Source: Terrimonas ferruginea DSM 30193 (GTDB lineage: Bacteria; Bacteroidota; Bacteroidia; Chitinophagales; Chitinophagaceae). From it: 64,000 nt of DNA. Position 1 is the first letter of the stretch, and the number at the start of each line of letters is the position of its first letter. This document shows positions 38,264-48,500 of this stretch, piece by piece. A model generated the notes under the pieces. That model saw only the letters and a list, made by a program, of their open reading frames with translations, was not told the origin of the DNA and ran no database searches. Position numbers and translations under genes: made by a program. The DNA is taken from positions 124,001 to 188,000 of the forward strand of contig NZ_KE384399.1 in the NCBI RefSeq assembly GCF_000425585.1, in the 5' to 3' direction.

Positions 38264-39354
38264 AGCTTGAAGTCGGGATTCAACAGCATTTGTACAGATG
38301 CCTGCAGAATATCATTCTTGCGGGCGAGGAACAATTCCATTTTTTCTTCGGGCAGTCGCATCTGGTAATTGGTGGAAGAGCCCAGCGTTCTGTCGAGCGT
38401 CGGATTCAGGCGGTTAAAAGCCTGCTCATCCATTTCCACATACTTGGCAATTGCGCGGGAATTGTAACGGCCACTGATGTTGTGCGTTTTCAGGTTGGTG
38501 CCGTTGTTTTCAGAGGTCTTGAATACAGCCTGTGTTGCTGCTATATCGGTGTTGCCTCCGCCAGCGAGCCATTCACCTGCTTCCGCTTTGGTAAGCGTGG
38601 TAATGCCGCCCTGACCTTCCATGATATAATGTGTGGCGATGAATTTCTTTACATGATTGCGCGACTCGGCGGGCAGGTATTGCTGCAGCATCCAGAAATC
38701 GCGGCTGCCGCTTTTGGCAATTGCTGAATTTACTTTTCCGGGACCTCCGTTGTAGGCGGCAATGACCAGCAGCCAGTCGCCATACATGTCATAGAGCTTG
38801 GTAAGATATTTAGACGCGGCATGTGTGCTCTTCTGGTAGTCGCGGCGTTCGTCGTATTTTTTGGAAACGTGTAATCCCATGTTGCGGGCGGTTGCCGGCA
38901 TAAACTGCCAGGGACCTACCGCACCGGCCCAGGAGCGGGCATTGGCTTTGAGTTGGGACTCAATAACAGCGAGGTATTTCAGTTCGATAGGAAGGCCATA
39001 TTGCGTGAGGATGCCATCCATCATGTCGAAATAAGGTTTGCCCCAGCCTTTCATGTCTTCCAGGCTTTCACCGAAACGGTCAACGTAATCTTCCACGAAG
39101 TTTACTGCAAGGGGATTCAGCTGCATGGTGTTGACACCAACGGCAGCAGTACTATTAATAAAAAGATCTGAAAAACCTTTTTTTGGATCCTGCAGCGCAT
39201 GCACGGCAGGGAGGGAATCGTTTATGCCCGCTGTATCGGAAAGATGGATACTGTCCTGCGGAACAGTAATGTCTCTTGTCTCAACTCCTTTAGCTTCTGA
39301 AAAGGAAGCGAACAAAACGGTAAAAACAGCCGAAACTGCCATTCTTTTGAACAT
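38260..39354 (-). CDS. Lytic transglycosylase (SLT/MltD-like)
   Basis: This encodes 364 residues with a signal peptide (cleavage near residue 22). The SLT domain spans about 105-265, with catalytic E132 in 'LAVIESQLKANARS', 'GAVGPWQFMPATARNMGL', and 'VIAAYNGGPGKVNSAI'. This is the MltD-type domain that cleaves peptidoglycan to anhydro-muropeptides. The usual C-terminal LysM repeats are absent or too degenerate to call; instead there is a ~90-residue tail with 'RAIAKYVEMDEQAFNRLNP'. It acts in the periplasm. It overlaps the pabB stop by 4 bp on the opposite strand. Confidence 0.9.
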   Translation of the reverse strand: MFKRMAVSAVFTVLFASFSEAKGVETRDITVPQDSIHLSDTAGINDSLPAVHALQDPKKGFSDLFINSTAAVGVNTMQLNPLAVNFVEDYVDRFGESLEDMKGWGKPYFDMMDGILTQYGLPIELKYLAVIESQLKANARSWAGAVGPWQFMPATARNMGLHVSKKYDERRDYQKSTHAASKYLTKLYDMYGDWLLVIAAYNGGPGKVNSAIAKSGSRDFWMLQQYLPAESRNHVKKFIATHYIMEGQGGITTLTKAEAGEWLAGGGNTDIAATQAVFKTSENNGTNLKTHNISGRYNSRAIAKYVEMDEQAFNRLNPTLDRTLGSSTNYQMRLPEEKMELFLARKNDILQASVQMLLNPDFKL

Positions 39355-39415
39355 GCCTTCGAAAATTTAATTTTTTGAAATTAATCTCTTAAATGCGATG
39401 TCGCAGATGCTCTGG

Positions 39416-40855
39416 TCAGTTTTCCCGGTTCGTCAGCAACTCATGGGAAAAGCGCAGCAAAGATAACTCATTCTGCCGGCTTGCCATAGCCTGCAGGCCG
39501 AACCGCATGCCATTATTATGCCGGAAAAGGGGGAGTGAAATGGCCGGAATGCCCGCAAGATTAGCCATAACTGTATAAATATCAGCCAGGTACATGGCTA
39601 TTGGGTCTTCGGTTTTCTCGCCGCGGCGAAAAGCGGTAGTTGGGGCCGTTGGCAGGATAATAAAGTCGAAGTCGTTGAAAATCAGCTCTATCTTAGTTGT
39701 TAAAAGTTTCCTTACTTTTTGTGCACGTGTGAAGTATGCGTCGTAGTAACCGGCGCTGAGGACGAAGGTGCCCAACATGATGCGGCGTTTCACCTCTTTG
39801 CCGAAGCCTTCGGATCTTGTTTTCTTGTAAAAATCCACCAGGTCGGTTACCGGTTTTTCCGTCCGGTGGCCATAACGAACGCCATCGTAGCGTGACAAAT
39901 TAGAGGACGCCTCCGCAGTGGTGAGCACATAATAGGAGGGAACGATATAATCCATGAGATCAAAGTTCACCGGTTGCACATGGTGTCCTTCGTTTTTCAG
40001 GGATTCGAGACGTTTATAAATTGCGTCTCTTATTTCGGGATCGAGGCTGGGATGGTCGAGGGCTTCGGGGAAATAAGCGATGCGGTAGGGTGTTTTGGGC
40101 GTATCGAGCTCTTTGGAATAGGCATCGGGTTGTTGGCGGCTGGCGGTACTGTCGGCTACATCCGGACCGGCCATGATCTCGAGGAGCAGGGCGGTATCGG
40201 GAATATTGGTAGAAAAAATACCGATCTGATCGAAGGAGGAGGCATAAGCGATCAGTCCGTAGCGGGAAATGCGTCCGTAGCCCGGTTTAAAGCCCACTAT
40301 GCCACAAAAATCTGCCGGCTGACGCACTGAGCCTCCGGTATCGCTGCCCAGGGAAACCATGCAGAGGCCGGCCTGAACGGCAACGGCGCTTCCGCCGGAA
40401 GATCCGCCTGGTACGCGGGATTCGTCGTCGGCGTTGAGCACAGGCCCGTAAACGGTGTGTTCGTTGGTAGAACCCATTGCAAACTCATCGCAGTTGAGGC
40501 TGCCGATGATAATGGCTTCTTCGTCGAGTAATTTTTTAATGGCGGTAGCGGAATAAATGGCTTCGAAGCCCTGGAGAATTCCCGAGGCTGCGGTAAGCGG
40601 ATGACCTTCGTGGGAGATAACGTCTTTTACCCCGATTACTACGCCGTGGAGGCGTCCGGTAGTTTTCCCTTCTTTACGGAGTGTATCGAGTTCTTTTGCA
40701 CGTGCAAGGGCCTCCGCTTCGTACACTGCCACGTAGGCATTTAAGTGCCGGGTAGCAGCTATCTGGCGGAGGTAATGCTCGACCGCTTCGACACAGGTCG
40801 TGTGACCCTGTGTCAGTTGGGATTGGTAGTGGGAAATGGAAGAATAAACGAACAA
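39416..40855 (-). CDS. gatA: Aspartyl/glutamyl-tRNA amidotransferase subunit A
   Basis: This encodes 479 residues of the amidase signature family. The Ser-cisSer-Lys triad is visible: K77 in 'IGVKDVI', S152 in 'GGSSGGSAVAV' and S176 in 'SDTGGSVRQP', with the spacing known from GatA. 'GRISRYGLIAYASSFDQIG' is highly GatA-specific. It releases ammonia from glutamine for conversion of Glu-tRNA(Gln) or Asp-tRNA(Asn). gatB and gatC are not nearby. tatA lies 27 bp upstream on the same strand and may share its transcript. Confidence 0.95.
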   Translation of the reverse strand: MFVYSSISHYQSQLTQGHTTCVEAVEHYLRQIAATRHLNAYVAVYEAEALARAKELDTLRKEGKTTGRLHGVVIGVKDVISHEGHPLTAASGILQGFEAIYSATAIKKLLDEEAIIIGSLNCDEFAMGSTNEHTVYGPVLNADDESRVPGGSSGGSAVAVQAGLCMVSLGSDTGGSVRQPADFCGIVGFKPGYGRISRYGLIAYASSFDQIGIFSTNIPDTALLLEIMAGPDVADSTASRQQPDAYSKELDTPKTPYRIAYFPEALDHPSLDPEIRDAIYKRLESLKNEGHHVQPVNFDLMDYIVPSYYVLTTAEASSNLSRYDGVRYGHRTEKPVTDLVDFYKKTRSEGFGKEVKRRIMLGTFVLSAGYYDAYFTRAQKVRKLLTTKIELIFNDFDFIILPTAPTTAFRRGEKTEDPIAMYLADIYTVMANLAGIPAISLPLFRHNNGMRFGLQAMASRQNELSLLRFSHELLTNREN

Positions 40856-40882
40856 AAACCTAAGCGTTTACGCCGAAGAGGA

Positions 40883-41095
40883 TTATTTAACTTCTGTGCT
40901 GTTACGGATATCGTTAGAGCTTTCCTCAATTTCTTTCTTCACATTTGTCTTGGCGTCATTGAATTCACGCACACCCTTACCCAGGCCGCGCATCAGTTCG
41001 GGAATTTTACGACCTCCGAACAACAGCAGCACGATGATGAGGATGATGATGATTTCATTGGTGCCTAATACACCGAGGAGATTAAACTGTGCCAT
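40883..41095 (-). CDS. tatA: Sec-independent translocase TatA/E
   Basis: This encodes 70 residues from ATG 41095. One N-terminal transmembrane helix ('[12 protein letters not shown]') is followed by the conserved '[20 protein letters not shown]' hinge and amphipathic helix, then a charged tail. TatA oligomers form the pore of the twin-arginine pathway. A TATCTTTG -7 element lies 18 bases upstream. tatC is not in the window. Confidence 0.94.
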   Translation of the reverse strand: MAQFNLLGVLGTNEIIIILIIVLLLFGGRKIPELMRGLGKGVREFNDAKTNVKKEIEESSNDIRNSTEVK

Positions 41096-41442
41096 AATTT
41101 CCAAATTAGAGCCCAAAGATACTAAGAGGTTTAATTATCGGGGGATATATTTTGCTCCTGGCTTTTGGGATTGTTTTAAAGGATAGTTATACGTTTTAGT
41201 AATAGGTTGTAGGTGTAAGGCCCGACACTTCGGGCTAAGGCCTAAGGTGAACAGCCGTTATCGGTTTTTAATTCAATAACCTGTTCACGATTGACTATTC
41301 ACCATTCACGCCGATTTTGACTTTTCAATTTTGACTTTTAAATTCTTCTAACATATACGTCAGCTTTCCGGTTTAAGTTTTACACAAAAAAAATCCCCGC
41401 AGTAAATGCGGGGACCTTGTATTCGTTGGGTGTGTAGCTGAA
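41096..41442. repeat. Intergenic repeat copy C and rplS terminator region
   Basis: This holds the tatA promoter region, a hairpin word GCCCGA-CACT-TCGGGC near 41220-41235, 'aacagccgttatcgg', 'ttcaccattcacgccg', and 'tttgacttttcaattttgac' words shared with copies near 18.9, 26.8 and 45.3 kb. It ends in the rplS terminator. No coding capacity. Confidence 0.65.
41385..41414 (-). terminator. Intrinsic terminator of rplS
   Basis: TCCCCGC (41394-41400) and GCGGGGA (41408-41414) pair on the minus strand with a 7-nt loop, followed by eight T's. Confidence 0.88.
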
Positions 41443-41811
41443 TTATTTCGCAGCAGTAGCAACAGCCATGCGCTTTTCGCGGATACGTGCGCTTTTACCG
41501 CTTCTCTTACGCTGGTAGAACAGCTTGGCGCGGCGAACGTGACCTGTTTTATTCAGTACAACTGATTCAACATTCGGAGAGTAGAAAGGGAATACACGCT
41601 CAACACCGATTCCGTCAGAAATCTTACGAACGGTGAAGCTCGCTGTAGCGCCAGTTCCCTGTTTTTTGATAACGTCACCTTTGAAAGACTGGATACGTTC
41701 CTTGCTTCCTTCGATGATTTTATAGTTTACAGTTACGTTGTCACCTGCTTTAAAGCGGGGGAATTCTTTCTTTCCGGTTAACTGCTCGTGTACGTATGCT
41801 ACAGCGCTCAT
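41443..41811 (-). CDS. rplS: 50S ribosomal protein L19
   Basis: This encodes 122 residues from 'MSAVAYVHEQ'; an upstream in-frame ATG adds 8 residues without family character. 'FKAGDNVTVNYKIIEGSKER', 'QSFKGDVI', 'TFTVRKIS'-like and 'GVERVFPFYSP' are L19 landmarks, and the tail is basic. L19 sits at the 30S-50S interface. TACCTTTG, a -7 match, lies 21 bases upstream of the ATG. It is followed by a strong terminator, so it is likely monocistronic. Confidence 0.96.
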   Translation of the reverse strand: MSAVAYVHEQLTGKKEFPRFKAGDNVTVNYKIIEGSKERIQSFKGDVIKKQGTGATASFTVRKISDGIGVERVFPFYSPNVESVVLNKTGHVRRAKLFYQRKRSGKSARIREKRMAVATAAK

Positions 41812-41918
41812 GATGCTTATTTTTAAGGATGGCAAAGGTAGGGGAAAAGATTTAAAAAACTAAAATCATTTTACCGTCCTTTCTCTTTTTTGTTTGATGT
41901 TATTTGACTGCCAGTTAC

Positions 41919-43484
41919 TTATCTGGCAACGTTTACTGCTCTTTTTTCCCGGATCACCGTTACTTTGATCTGACCGGGGAATGTCATTTCGGTCTGGATC
42001 TTCTGCGCTATTTCAAAAGACAGGCGGTCGGAGTCCTGGTCGCTTACTTTTTCTGATTCCACGATTACCCGCAGTTCGCGGCCGGCCTGGATCGCGTAGG
42101 CTTTTTCCACACCGTTGTAGCTCATGGCCAGGTTTTCCAGGTCCTTGATCCGCTGCAGGTATTGCTGCATGATTTCTCGGCGGGCGCCGGGACGGGCACC
42201 GCTGATGGCGTCACAGGCCTGTACGATGGGGGAAATCACATATTGCATTTCCATTTCATCGTGGTGGGCACCAATGGCGTTTACTACTGCAGGATTTTCA
42301 CCATATTTCTCTGCCAGCTTGGCTCCGAGGAGTGCGTGGCTCAGTTCACTTTCTTCATCCGGTACTTTACCGATATCGTGCAGGAGACCGGCTCTTTTCG
42401 CCAGTTTCACATTCAATCCGAGTTCAGATGCCATGATCGCACAGAGATTCGCAGTTTCGCGGCTGTGCATCAGCAGGTTTTGTCCGTATGAGGAGCGGAA
42501 ACGCATCCGTCCCACCATGCGCACCAGTTCTTTGTGCATGCCATGGATGCCGAGTTCGATTACGGTTCTCTCACCGATTTCCATTACCTGTTCTTCGATC
42601 TGCTTGCGGGTTTTTTCCACCACTTCTTCGATACGTGCCGGGTGAATACGGCCATCGGTTACCAGGCGCTGAAGGCTGAGGCGTGCAATCTCGCGGCGCA
42701 GCGGGTCGAAGCAAGACAGCAGGATTGCCTCGGGGGTATCGTCCACGATCAGGTCTACGCCGGTAGCGGCTTCGAGCGCGCGGATATTACGCCCTTCGCG
42801 GCCGATGATCTGACCTTTTACCTCATCGCTTTCCAGGTTGAAAACGGTAATGGAGTTTTCGATAGCTTGTTCCGCAGCAGTACGCTGGATCGTTTGGATA
42901 ATGATCTTGCGGGCTTCTTTATTCGCTTTTTGTTTGGCGTCGTCGATTATTTCCTGTTGAATGCCAATAGCTTGTGTGTGCGCCTCATTGCGCAGGCTTT
43001 CCACGATCTGGTTTTTGGCTTCTTCGGCTGTAAGACCAGCGATCTTTTCAAGCCGGCGGATATGCTCTTCCTGGTGCTTTTCGAGTTCTGTACGTTTGTT
43101 ATTGACTACCTCGATCTGGCGGTTCAGGTTTTCCTTGATGGTATCGTTTTCCTTGAGTTGTTTTTCCAGGCTGGCCTCTTTCTGACTGAGCGTCTGCTCT
43201 TTCTGGCGGATCCGGTTTTCAGAATCGTTTATTTTCCGGTTACGCTCGGTTACTTCTTTTTCGTGGGCGGCTTTCAGTTGAACAAACTTCTCTTTCGCTT
43301 CTAATTCCTTCTCTTTCCGGATGTTTTCAGCTTTGAGCTGCGCTTCTTTGGTAATATTTTGGGCGTGTAATTCAGCTTCTTCTATTTTTTGTTGGGTGTT
43401 TTTGGCAAAAATGAATTTACCCGCAACAACGCCCACCACCAGGGCGATTGCTCCAATGATGAGGGATATGACGATTGGGTCCAT
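41919..43484 (-). CDS. rny: Ribonuclease Y
   Basis: This encodes 521 residues from '[10 protein letters not shown]'. An N-terminal membrane anchor is followed by a long Lys/Glu coiled coil (about 25-200), a KH domain ('[19 protein letters not shown]') and an HD domain ('[14 protein letters not shown]', later 'GAHHDE'). RNase Y is an endoribonuclease that starts mRNA decay at the membrane. The frame extends 16 codons upstream of the chosen start, but starting at the anchor matches the family. It lies between rplS and guaB on the same strand. Confidence 0.95.
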   Translation of the reverse strand: MDPIVISLIIGAIALVVGVVAGKFIFAKNTQQKIEEAELHAQNITKEAQLKAENIRKEKELEAKEKFVQLKAAHEKEVTERNRKINDSENRIRQKEQTLSQKEASLEKQLKENDTIKENLNRQIEVVNNKRTELEKHQEEHIRRLEKIAGLTAEEAKNQIVESLRNEAHTQAIGIQQEIIDDAKQKANKEARKIIIQTIQRTAAEQAIENSITVFNLESDEVKGQIIGREGRNIRALEAATGVDLIVDDTPEAILLSCFDPLRREIARLSLQRLVTDGRIHPARIEEVVEKTRKQIEEQVMEIGERTVIELGIHGMHKELVRMVGRMRFRSSYGQNLLMHSRETANLCAIMASELGLNVKLAKRAGLLHDIGKVPDEESELSHALLGAKLAEKYGENPAVVNAIGAHHDEMEMQYVISPIVQACDAISGARPGARREIMQQYLQRIKDLENLAMSYNGVEKAYAIQAGRELRVIVESEKVSDQDSDRLSFEIAQKIQTEMTFPGQIKVTVIREKRAVNVAR

Positions 43485-43642
43485 GAATCTGTTGTTTAAT
43501 TTGTTCCAAAATGAATAGGGTTTATTCTGCAATTCATTCTAACGCAGATGCTTGTCCCTGACGAACAGGCAATGTAGCGAAGATAAGAGACTAATTCGAA
43601 AAAAGGAGGGACAAATATGCGTGAGCTTAGATATGTAAACGA

Positions 43643-43690
43643 ATACCAACCCGGTTACCAGCAAAGCATGATAAGCAACCGGGTCGGTAT
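43643..43690 (-). terminator. Long hairpin just after guaB
   Basis: Arms ATACCAACCCGGTT (43643-43656) and AACCGGGTCGGTAT (43677-43690) pair with one mismatch and a 20-nt loop, 8 bp after the guaB stop. There is no T-run, so it may be a stabilising 3' hairpin or a weak terminator. Confidence 0.5.
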
Positions 43691-43698
43691 CAACAGGA

Positions 43699-45195
43699 TC
43701 AGCGACGGCTGTAGTTCGGAGATTCTTTGGTGATTTCCACGTCGTGCGCGTGGCTTTCGCGCATACCGGCGTTGGTGATCTTGATAAACTGGGCGTTTTT
43801 CAGATCGGTAATGCTGGCTGCTCCGCAATATCCCATACCGGCACGCAGGCCGCCAACGTATTGGTAAACGATTTCCTTCAAAGTGCCTTTGTAAGCTACC
43901 CGGCCTTCAATGCCTTCGGGAACGAATTTCTTCACATCATCTTCCGGATCCTGGAAGTAACGGTCGCTGCTGCCGGTAGCCATGGCTCCGAGTGACCCCA
44001 TTCCGCGGTATTCCTTGAATTTTCTTCCTTCATATATAATGGTTTCACCGGGGCTTTCCTCGGTGCCGGCGAAAATGCTGCCCATCATTACGCAATTGGC
44101 GCCTGCGGCGAGGGCCTTCACCATGTCGCCGGTATAACGGATGCCGCCGTCGGCGATGATCGGGATATTTTTCGCTTTGAGCACGGAATAAGCTTCCATG
44201 ACGGCAGTAAGTTGTGGTACACCTGCACCGGCCACAATACGCGTAGTACAGATGGAACCCGGCCCGATGCCCACTTTCACAGCATCGGCTCCTGCATCGG
44301 CCAAGGCTTTGGCGCCTGCGGCCGTACCTACGTTGCCGGCAATGACATTAATATTTTTAAATGTTTTCTTGACCTTTTTCAGTGCGTCGATCACTCCTCT
44401 GCTGTGGCCGTGTGCACTGTCGAGCGCAATTACATCTACGCCGGTATGCTGCAAGGCCGCAACACGGTCCATCAGATCGCTGGTGATACCAACGCCGGCA
44501 CCGACGAGGAGGCGCCCGAACGAATCTTTCAATGCGTTGGGAAAACTTTGTAATTGCAGAATATCGCGGTAGGTGATCAGTCCGATCAGTTTGCGCGAGC
44601 GGTTGACTACCGGAAGTTTTTCGATTTTATAATTGCGTAGAATGTTCTCGGCTTTCTTGAGGTCGGTGCCTTCGGGAGCAGTGATCAGGTTTTCGGTGGT
44701 CATCACTTCGCGGATTTTCCGGCTTTTGTTTTCTTCAAAGCGCAGATCGCGGTTGGTGAGGATACCTGCCAGTCGTCCGGCTTTGTCAACAATGGGAATG
44801 CCGCCGATCCTGTTTTCTTTCATCAACCGCAGGGCGTCTCCGATGGTGGCATTTTCGTCGAGTGTTATCGGATCGAGGATCATTCCGCTTTCGCTACGTT
44901 TTACTCTGCGTACCTGCTCAGCCTGTTTTTCAATGGTCATGTTTTTGTGCAGGATACCGAGGCCACCTTCGCGGGCCAGCGCCATGGCCAGTCCTGCTTC
45001 GGTAACGGTGTCCATTGCAGCAGACAGAATAGGAACTTTCAGGGTAATATCGCGAGTCAGTTTACTATGGATATTGACGTCGCGGGGCAGCACCTGGCTG
45101 TAGCCGGGAACCAGCAATACATCGTCAAATGTTAAACCTTCGCCTAATACTTTGGGGGATTTGCTTGAGGAAGCGGAAGAAATTCTTGTTGCCAT
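43699..45195 (-). CDS. guaB: IMP dehydrogenase
   Basis: This encodes 498 residues from ATG 45195. '[13 protein letters not shown]' opens the barrel; a pair of CBS domains spans about 95-215; the active-site loop '[15 protein letters not shown]' holds the catalytic Cys; '[12 protein letters not shown]' and '[10 protein letters not shown]' follow. It oxidises IMP to XMP with NAD, committing to GMP. An excellent promoter lies directly upstream, with the -7 element only 3 bases before the ATG, which suggests a leaderless transcript. Confidence 0.97.
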   Translation of the reverse strand: MATRISSASSSKSPKVLGEGLTFDDVLLVPGYSQVLPRDVNIHSKLTRDITLKVPILSAAMDTVTEAGLAMALAREGGLGILHKNMTIEKQAEQVRRVKRSESGMILDPITLDENATIGDALRLMKENRIGGIPIVDKAGRLAGILTNRDLRFEENKSRKIREVMTTENLITAPEGTDLKKAENILRNYKIEKLPVVNRSRKLIGLITYRDILQLQSFPNALKDSFGRLLVGAGVGITSDLMDRVAALQHTGVDVIALDSAHGHSRGVIDALKKVKKTFKNINVIAGNVGTAAGAKALADAGADAVKVGIGPGSICTTRIVAGAGVPQLTAVMEAYSVLKAKNIPIIADGGIRYTGDMVKALAAGANCVMMGSIFAGTEESPGETIIYEGRKFKEYRGMGSLGAMATGSSDRYFQDPEDDVKKFVPEGIEGRVAYKGTLKEIVYQYVGGLRAGMGYCGAASITDLKNAQFIKITNAGMRESHAHDVEITKESPNYSRR

Positions 45196-45198
45196 GTG

Positions 45199-45231
45199 CA
45201 AAGATAGTACGACACCCCGTTATGCGCCAAA
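45199..45231 (-). promoter_or_regulatory. guaB promoter (TTTG-N21-TATCTTTG)
   Basis: On the minus strand TTTG (45231-45228) and TATCTTTG (45206-45199) are separated by 21 bases, close to the Bacteroidota -33/-7 consensus. The -7 ends 3 bases before the ATG. Confidence 0.7.
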
Positions 45232-45537
45232 TTTTTTGATAGAGAGCGCTCGCCTGCGGCGAAATGTGCAAATATGGAAATGTGGAAATATGAAAATGGT
45301 TGGCAGTGTATAGGAAGTGTGTTTTTTCACTCATTGAAATTTTCACATTTCCACATGGCCCCGCCGAAGGCGGGCGCATCTTCACATTTTGCCAAAGACA
45401 AAAGGGGGTGAAAAAACGGGTGCATTTGCCAGAAAATACGCCTTGTCTCCGGTTGCAAATTGCCGCAATTTTACCACCGCTTCATCACTGTTTTGGTAAT
45501 AACGATGGACGGACGGCTCCTTAATCCACGCCCTTGG
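45232..45537. repeat. Intergenic repeat copy D
   Basis: This contains 'atgtgcaaatatggaaatgt' repeats, the inverted form 'tcacatttccacatgg', a CCCGCC-GAA-GGCGGG hairpin word, then 'atcttcacattttgcc'. The vocabulary overlaps the copies near 18.9, 26.8 and 41.3 kb. No gene is convincing here. Confidence 0.6.
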
Positions 45538-45567
45538 GTCACCTCACTAGCTGAGGTGACTTTTTTT
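45538..45567 (+). terminator. Strong terminator-like hairpin oriented to the plus strand
   Basis: GTCACCTCA (45538-45546) and TGAGGTGAC (45552-45560) form a 9-bp stem with loop CTAGC and a T7 tract on the plus strand. The adjoining gene ends at 45569 on the minus strand, so it may serve it only weakly (the A-run precedes the stem there). Confidence 0.75.
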
Positions 45568-45568
45568 A

Positions 45569-48500
45569 TCACCTGATCAATGTAGTTGTTCCCTTCTGCG
45601 ATATTTTCTGACGCGTATCGCGGTGAATATATTCCAGCATCCATACATATACACCGGTCGGTTGCAGTAAACCATTGATGCGGCCATCCCATTTCTTTGT
45701 CCAGTCGCGCGATTCAAATACTACTTGTCCCCAACGGTTGTATACACGGAAATGAAGGTTGTCGGCTTTGAAGGCATTCAACGGATAGAAGTAATCGTTC
45801 AGCCCGTCTCCGTTTGGCGTGAATCCGGTCGGCACCGCAATCAGGCAACTGCTGAGCACCTGCACGGGCCTGGATACACTCGCGCGGCAACCTGCTGCAT
45901 TGGAAACGGTTAATGTTACGGTGTAATTGATTTCCGTTCCGGTAAGCGGATAGGTTACCGGACGTGGCTGTTGCTGCGTACTGTTCATGCCGTTGCCAAA
46001 ATTCCATTCCCAGATATCGATGGGTCCTGTACTCGTGTTGACAACGCTTACGCTGTCGTCAGGACAAGCTGTTGGATCAATCGTGAAACCGGCCGTCACT
46101 TTATTGTCGAGTACAATTTGTTCGGTATGCGTGGCCGTACATCCGGGATTTGATACGGTCAGCGCTACGGTATTCGTGCTGGAAGCTGGAAGCGTAGCGG
46201 TAAACGATGCCGCAGTTGACGCAGTGGCTCCATTCAATTGCCATGACCAATTATTTACCTGATGCGCACCATCATGTGTGAAGGTGAGCTGATCCTGTTC
46301 GCAGTCATACGCGATCGTATAAGTAAACCGTGCCGATACAGTATCCCATGCCTGGAAGTTTACAGAAGTACCTGCAGGTGTCGGGCGATAACATTCACTC
46401 AAAATTGTATTACCATCGGAGCCGGTAGTAAGTTGTACGCTGTAATTGCCACCAAGTACGATTGGTGCCGAGAGCTGAAGGTTTACTTCTTTGGTCAGAC
46501 CTGCTGCATCGCAGGTAGCACTCGCTCCCGTGATGTTGATGCCGGGAGGGCCGTTGAGCAAAAAGTCTGATCCGTTTGCGGCAACCGATGCACAGCGGAC
46601 ATTGTCATCAAAGATCAAACGCAGTGAGGTAGGCGAGCAGGTAATGGGAGCAATGCTGTTCATCTGAACCGGTGGAACAACAGGGATGGTGAAATTAAGT
46701 GTGCTGCCGGCTGGTACCGTACGCATACACGGTCCTACCAATGTATTTCCATCGGTTCCTGTTACAAATTCAAGCTGGTAGGTGCCCGGTGTCGATACCG
46801 GAGCGTCGAGCGTTAGAGTGATGGTTTGTGTGGTAGCGGGACCCGTGCAGACATTCGTTATGTCAGTGATTGTGACGGGTGCAGGGCCTGTTATTTGAAA
46901 ATCACTGACGTTGATCGAACCGCAGTTAACAGGTTCAGGCAGGTTGATCGTCAATGTTGTGGGCGCACAGGAAACGGGTGCCAGCGTTCCTGCAGGAAGC
47001 GGCGGTTGTGGTGCAATGGTGAAGGAAACCGAGCTCCCTGCCGGAACACGTCGGTTACAAGTTCCGATCAGTGTATTACCATCTGTTCCGTTGTTAACAA
47101 TAAGATTATAGATTCCGCTTGTGAGAATATTCCCTGATAGTTGAATGGTGATCGATGTAGTGGTCGCATTGCAATTGCCGGTGGCGCTGGTGATGGTGAC
47201 GGCAGAAGGTCCGGTGATCTGGAAGTCCGAACCATCGGTAGCTATGGAAGCGCAAAGCAAGGGATCTGTAAAAGTGATGGTGATGGAATTGGGTGCGCAA
47301 CCGGGATCGGGTATAGTTCCCATCGGAAGCGGCGGTTGGGGCGCAACGGTAAAGGACGTGGTTTGCGCCGCGGTCACTGATCTGTTACAGGCACCTGTCA
47401 GCGTATTGCCATCGGAACCAACGGCCATAGCGATTTGGTAATTGCCGGGTGTGAGAACGGGTCCGCTGAACGTGAGCACCACGCTTTGTGATTCACCGGC
47501 ACCGTTGCAGGTGGCAGTGGCGCCGGTAACGGTCACCGTTTCGGGACCTGTTACCACAAAATCAGATCCGTTTGCGGCAAGTGTGTTGCAAAGAAATGCT
47601 TCGGGGAATTGTATGGTGATCATCGATGGTATACAGTCGGTAGGCGCATCGGCAGTTCCCATTGGCAGCGGTGTTTGCGGAGCCACTGTAAATGAAGTGG
47701 TTTGTCCGGCGGTCACGGATCTGTTGCACGCGCCTGTCAATGTATTGCCATCGGAACCATTGGCGATGGCAATTTGGTAAGTGCCGGAAGTCAGCACTGG
47801 CGCGCTGAATGTCAATGTCACTGTTTGCGATTCACCGGCTCCGTTGCAAGTGGCAGTGGCGCCGGCAATGGTTACGGCAGAGGGACCTGTTATTACAAAA
47901 TCGGAGCCGTTGGCTGCGAGCGTGTTGCAAAGAAATGCTTCGGGGAATTGTATGGTGATCGAAGAAGGAGTACAATTGCCAGGTGCATTGGCCGTGCCCA
48001 TAGGCAACGGCGTTTGCGCAGCTACTGTAAAGGACGTAGATTCTCCGGCATTTATACTTCTGCTGCAGGCACCGAGTAAGGTATTGCCATCTGAGCCGGT
48101 AGCCATCGTGATCTGGTAGGAGCCCGCCGCTGCGGCAGGTGTATTGAACTGCAAGGTTACGCTTTGCGTTTCGCCTGACGCATTGCAGGTAGCAGTAGCC
48201 CCCGTAATACTTATTGCCTGCGGACCGCTAATCGTAAAGTCAGAACCATTTGCCGCTAAGGTATTGCAGCGGACAGGTTCTGCAAACTGCAAGGTGATCG
48301 ATGAGGGAATACAACTGGCAGGTGCATTGGCCGTGCCCATTGGCAAAGGTGCATTGGCTGTTACCGTAAACGCCGCGCTTTCACCCAAGGGGATTTCACG
48401 GGCACAGTTATCCTGTATGGTATTGCCATCTGAACCGGTGGCCATCACTACGTTGTAGGTGCCGGGCGCAAGTGGTGCAGAAAATGTAAGAAGTACCGAG

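Noticed and set aside
42534-43304. Long plus-strand ORF of 256 codons opposite rny
   Set aside because: It lies antisense to the clearly conserved KH-containing and coiled-coil parts of RNase Y, and its translation has no recognisable domain.
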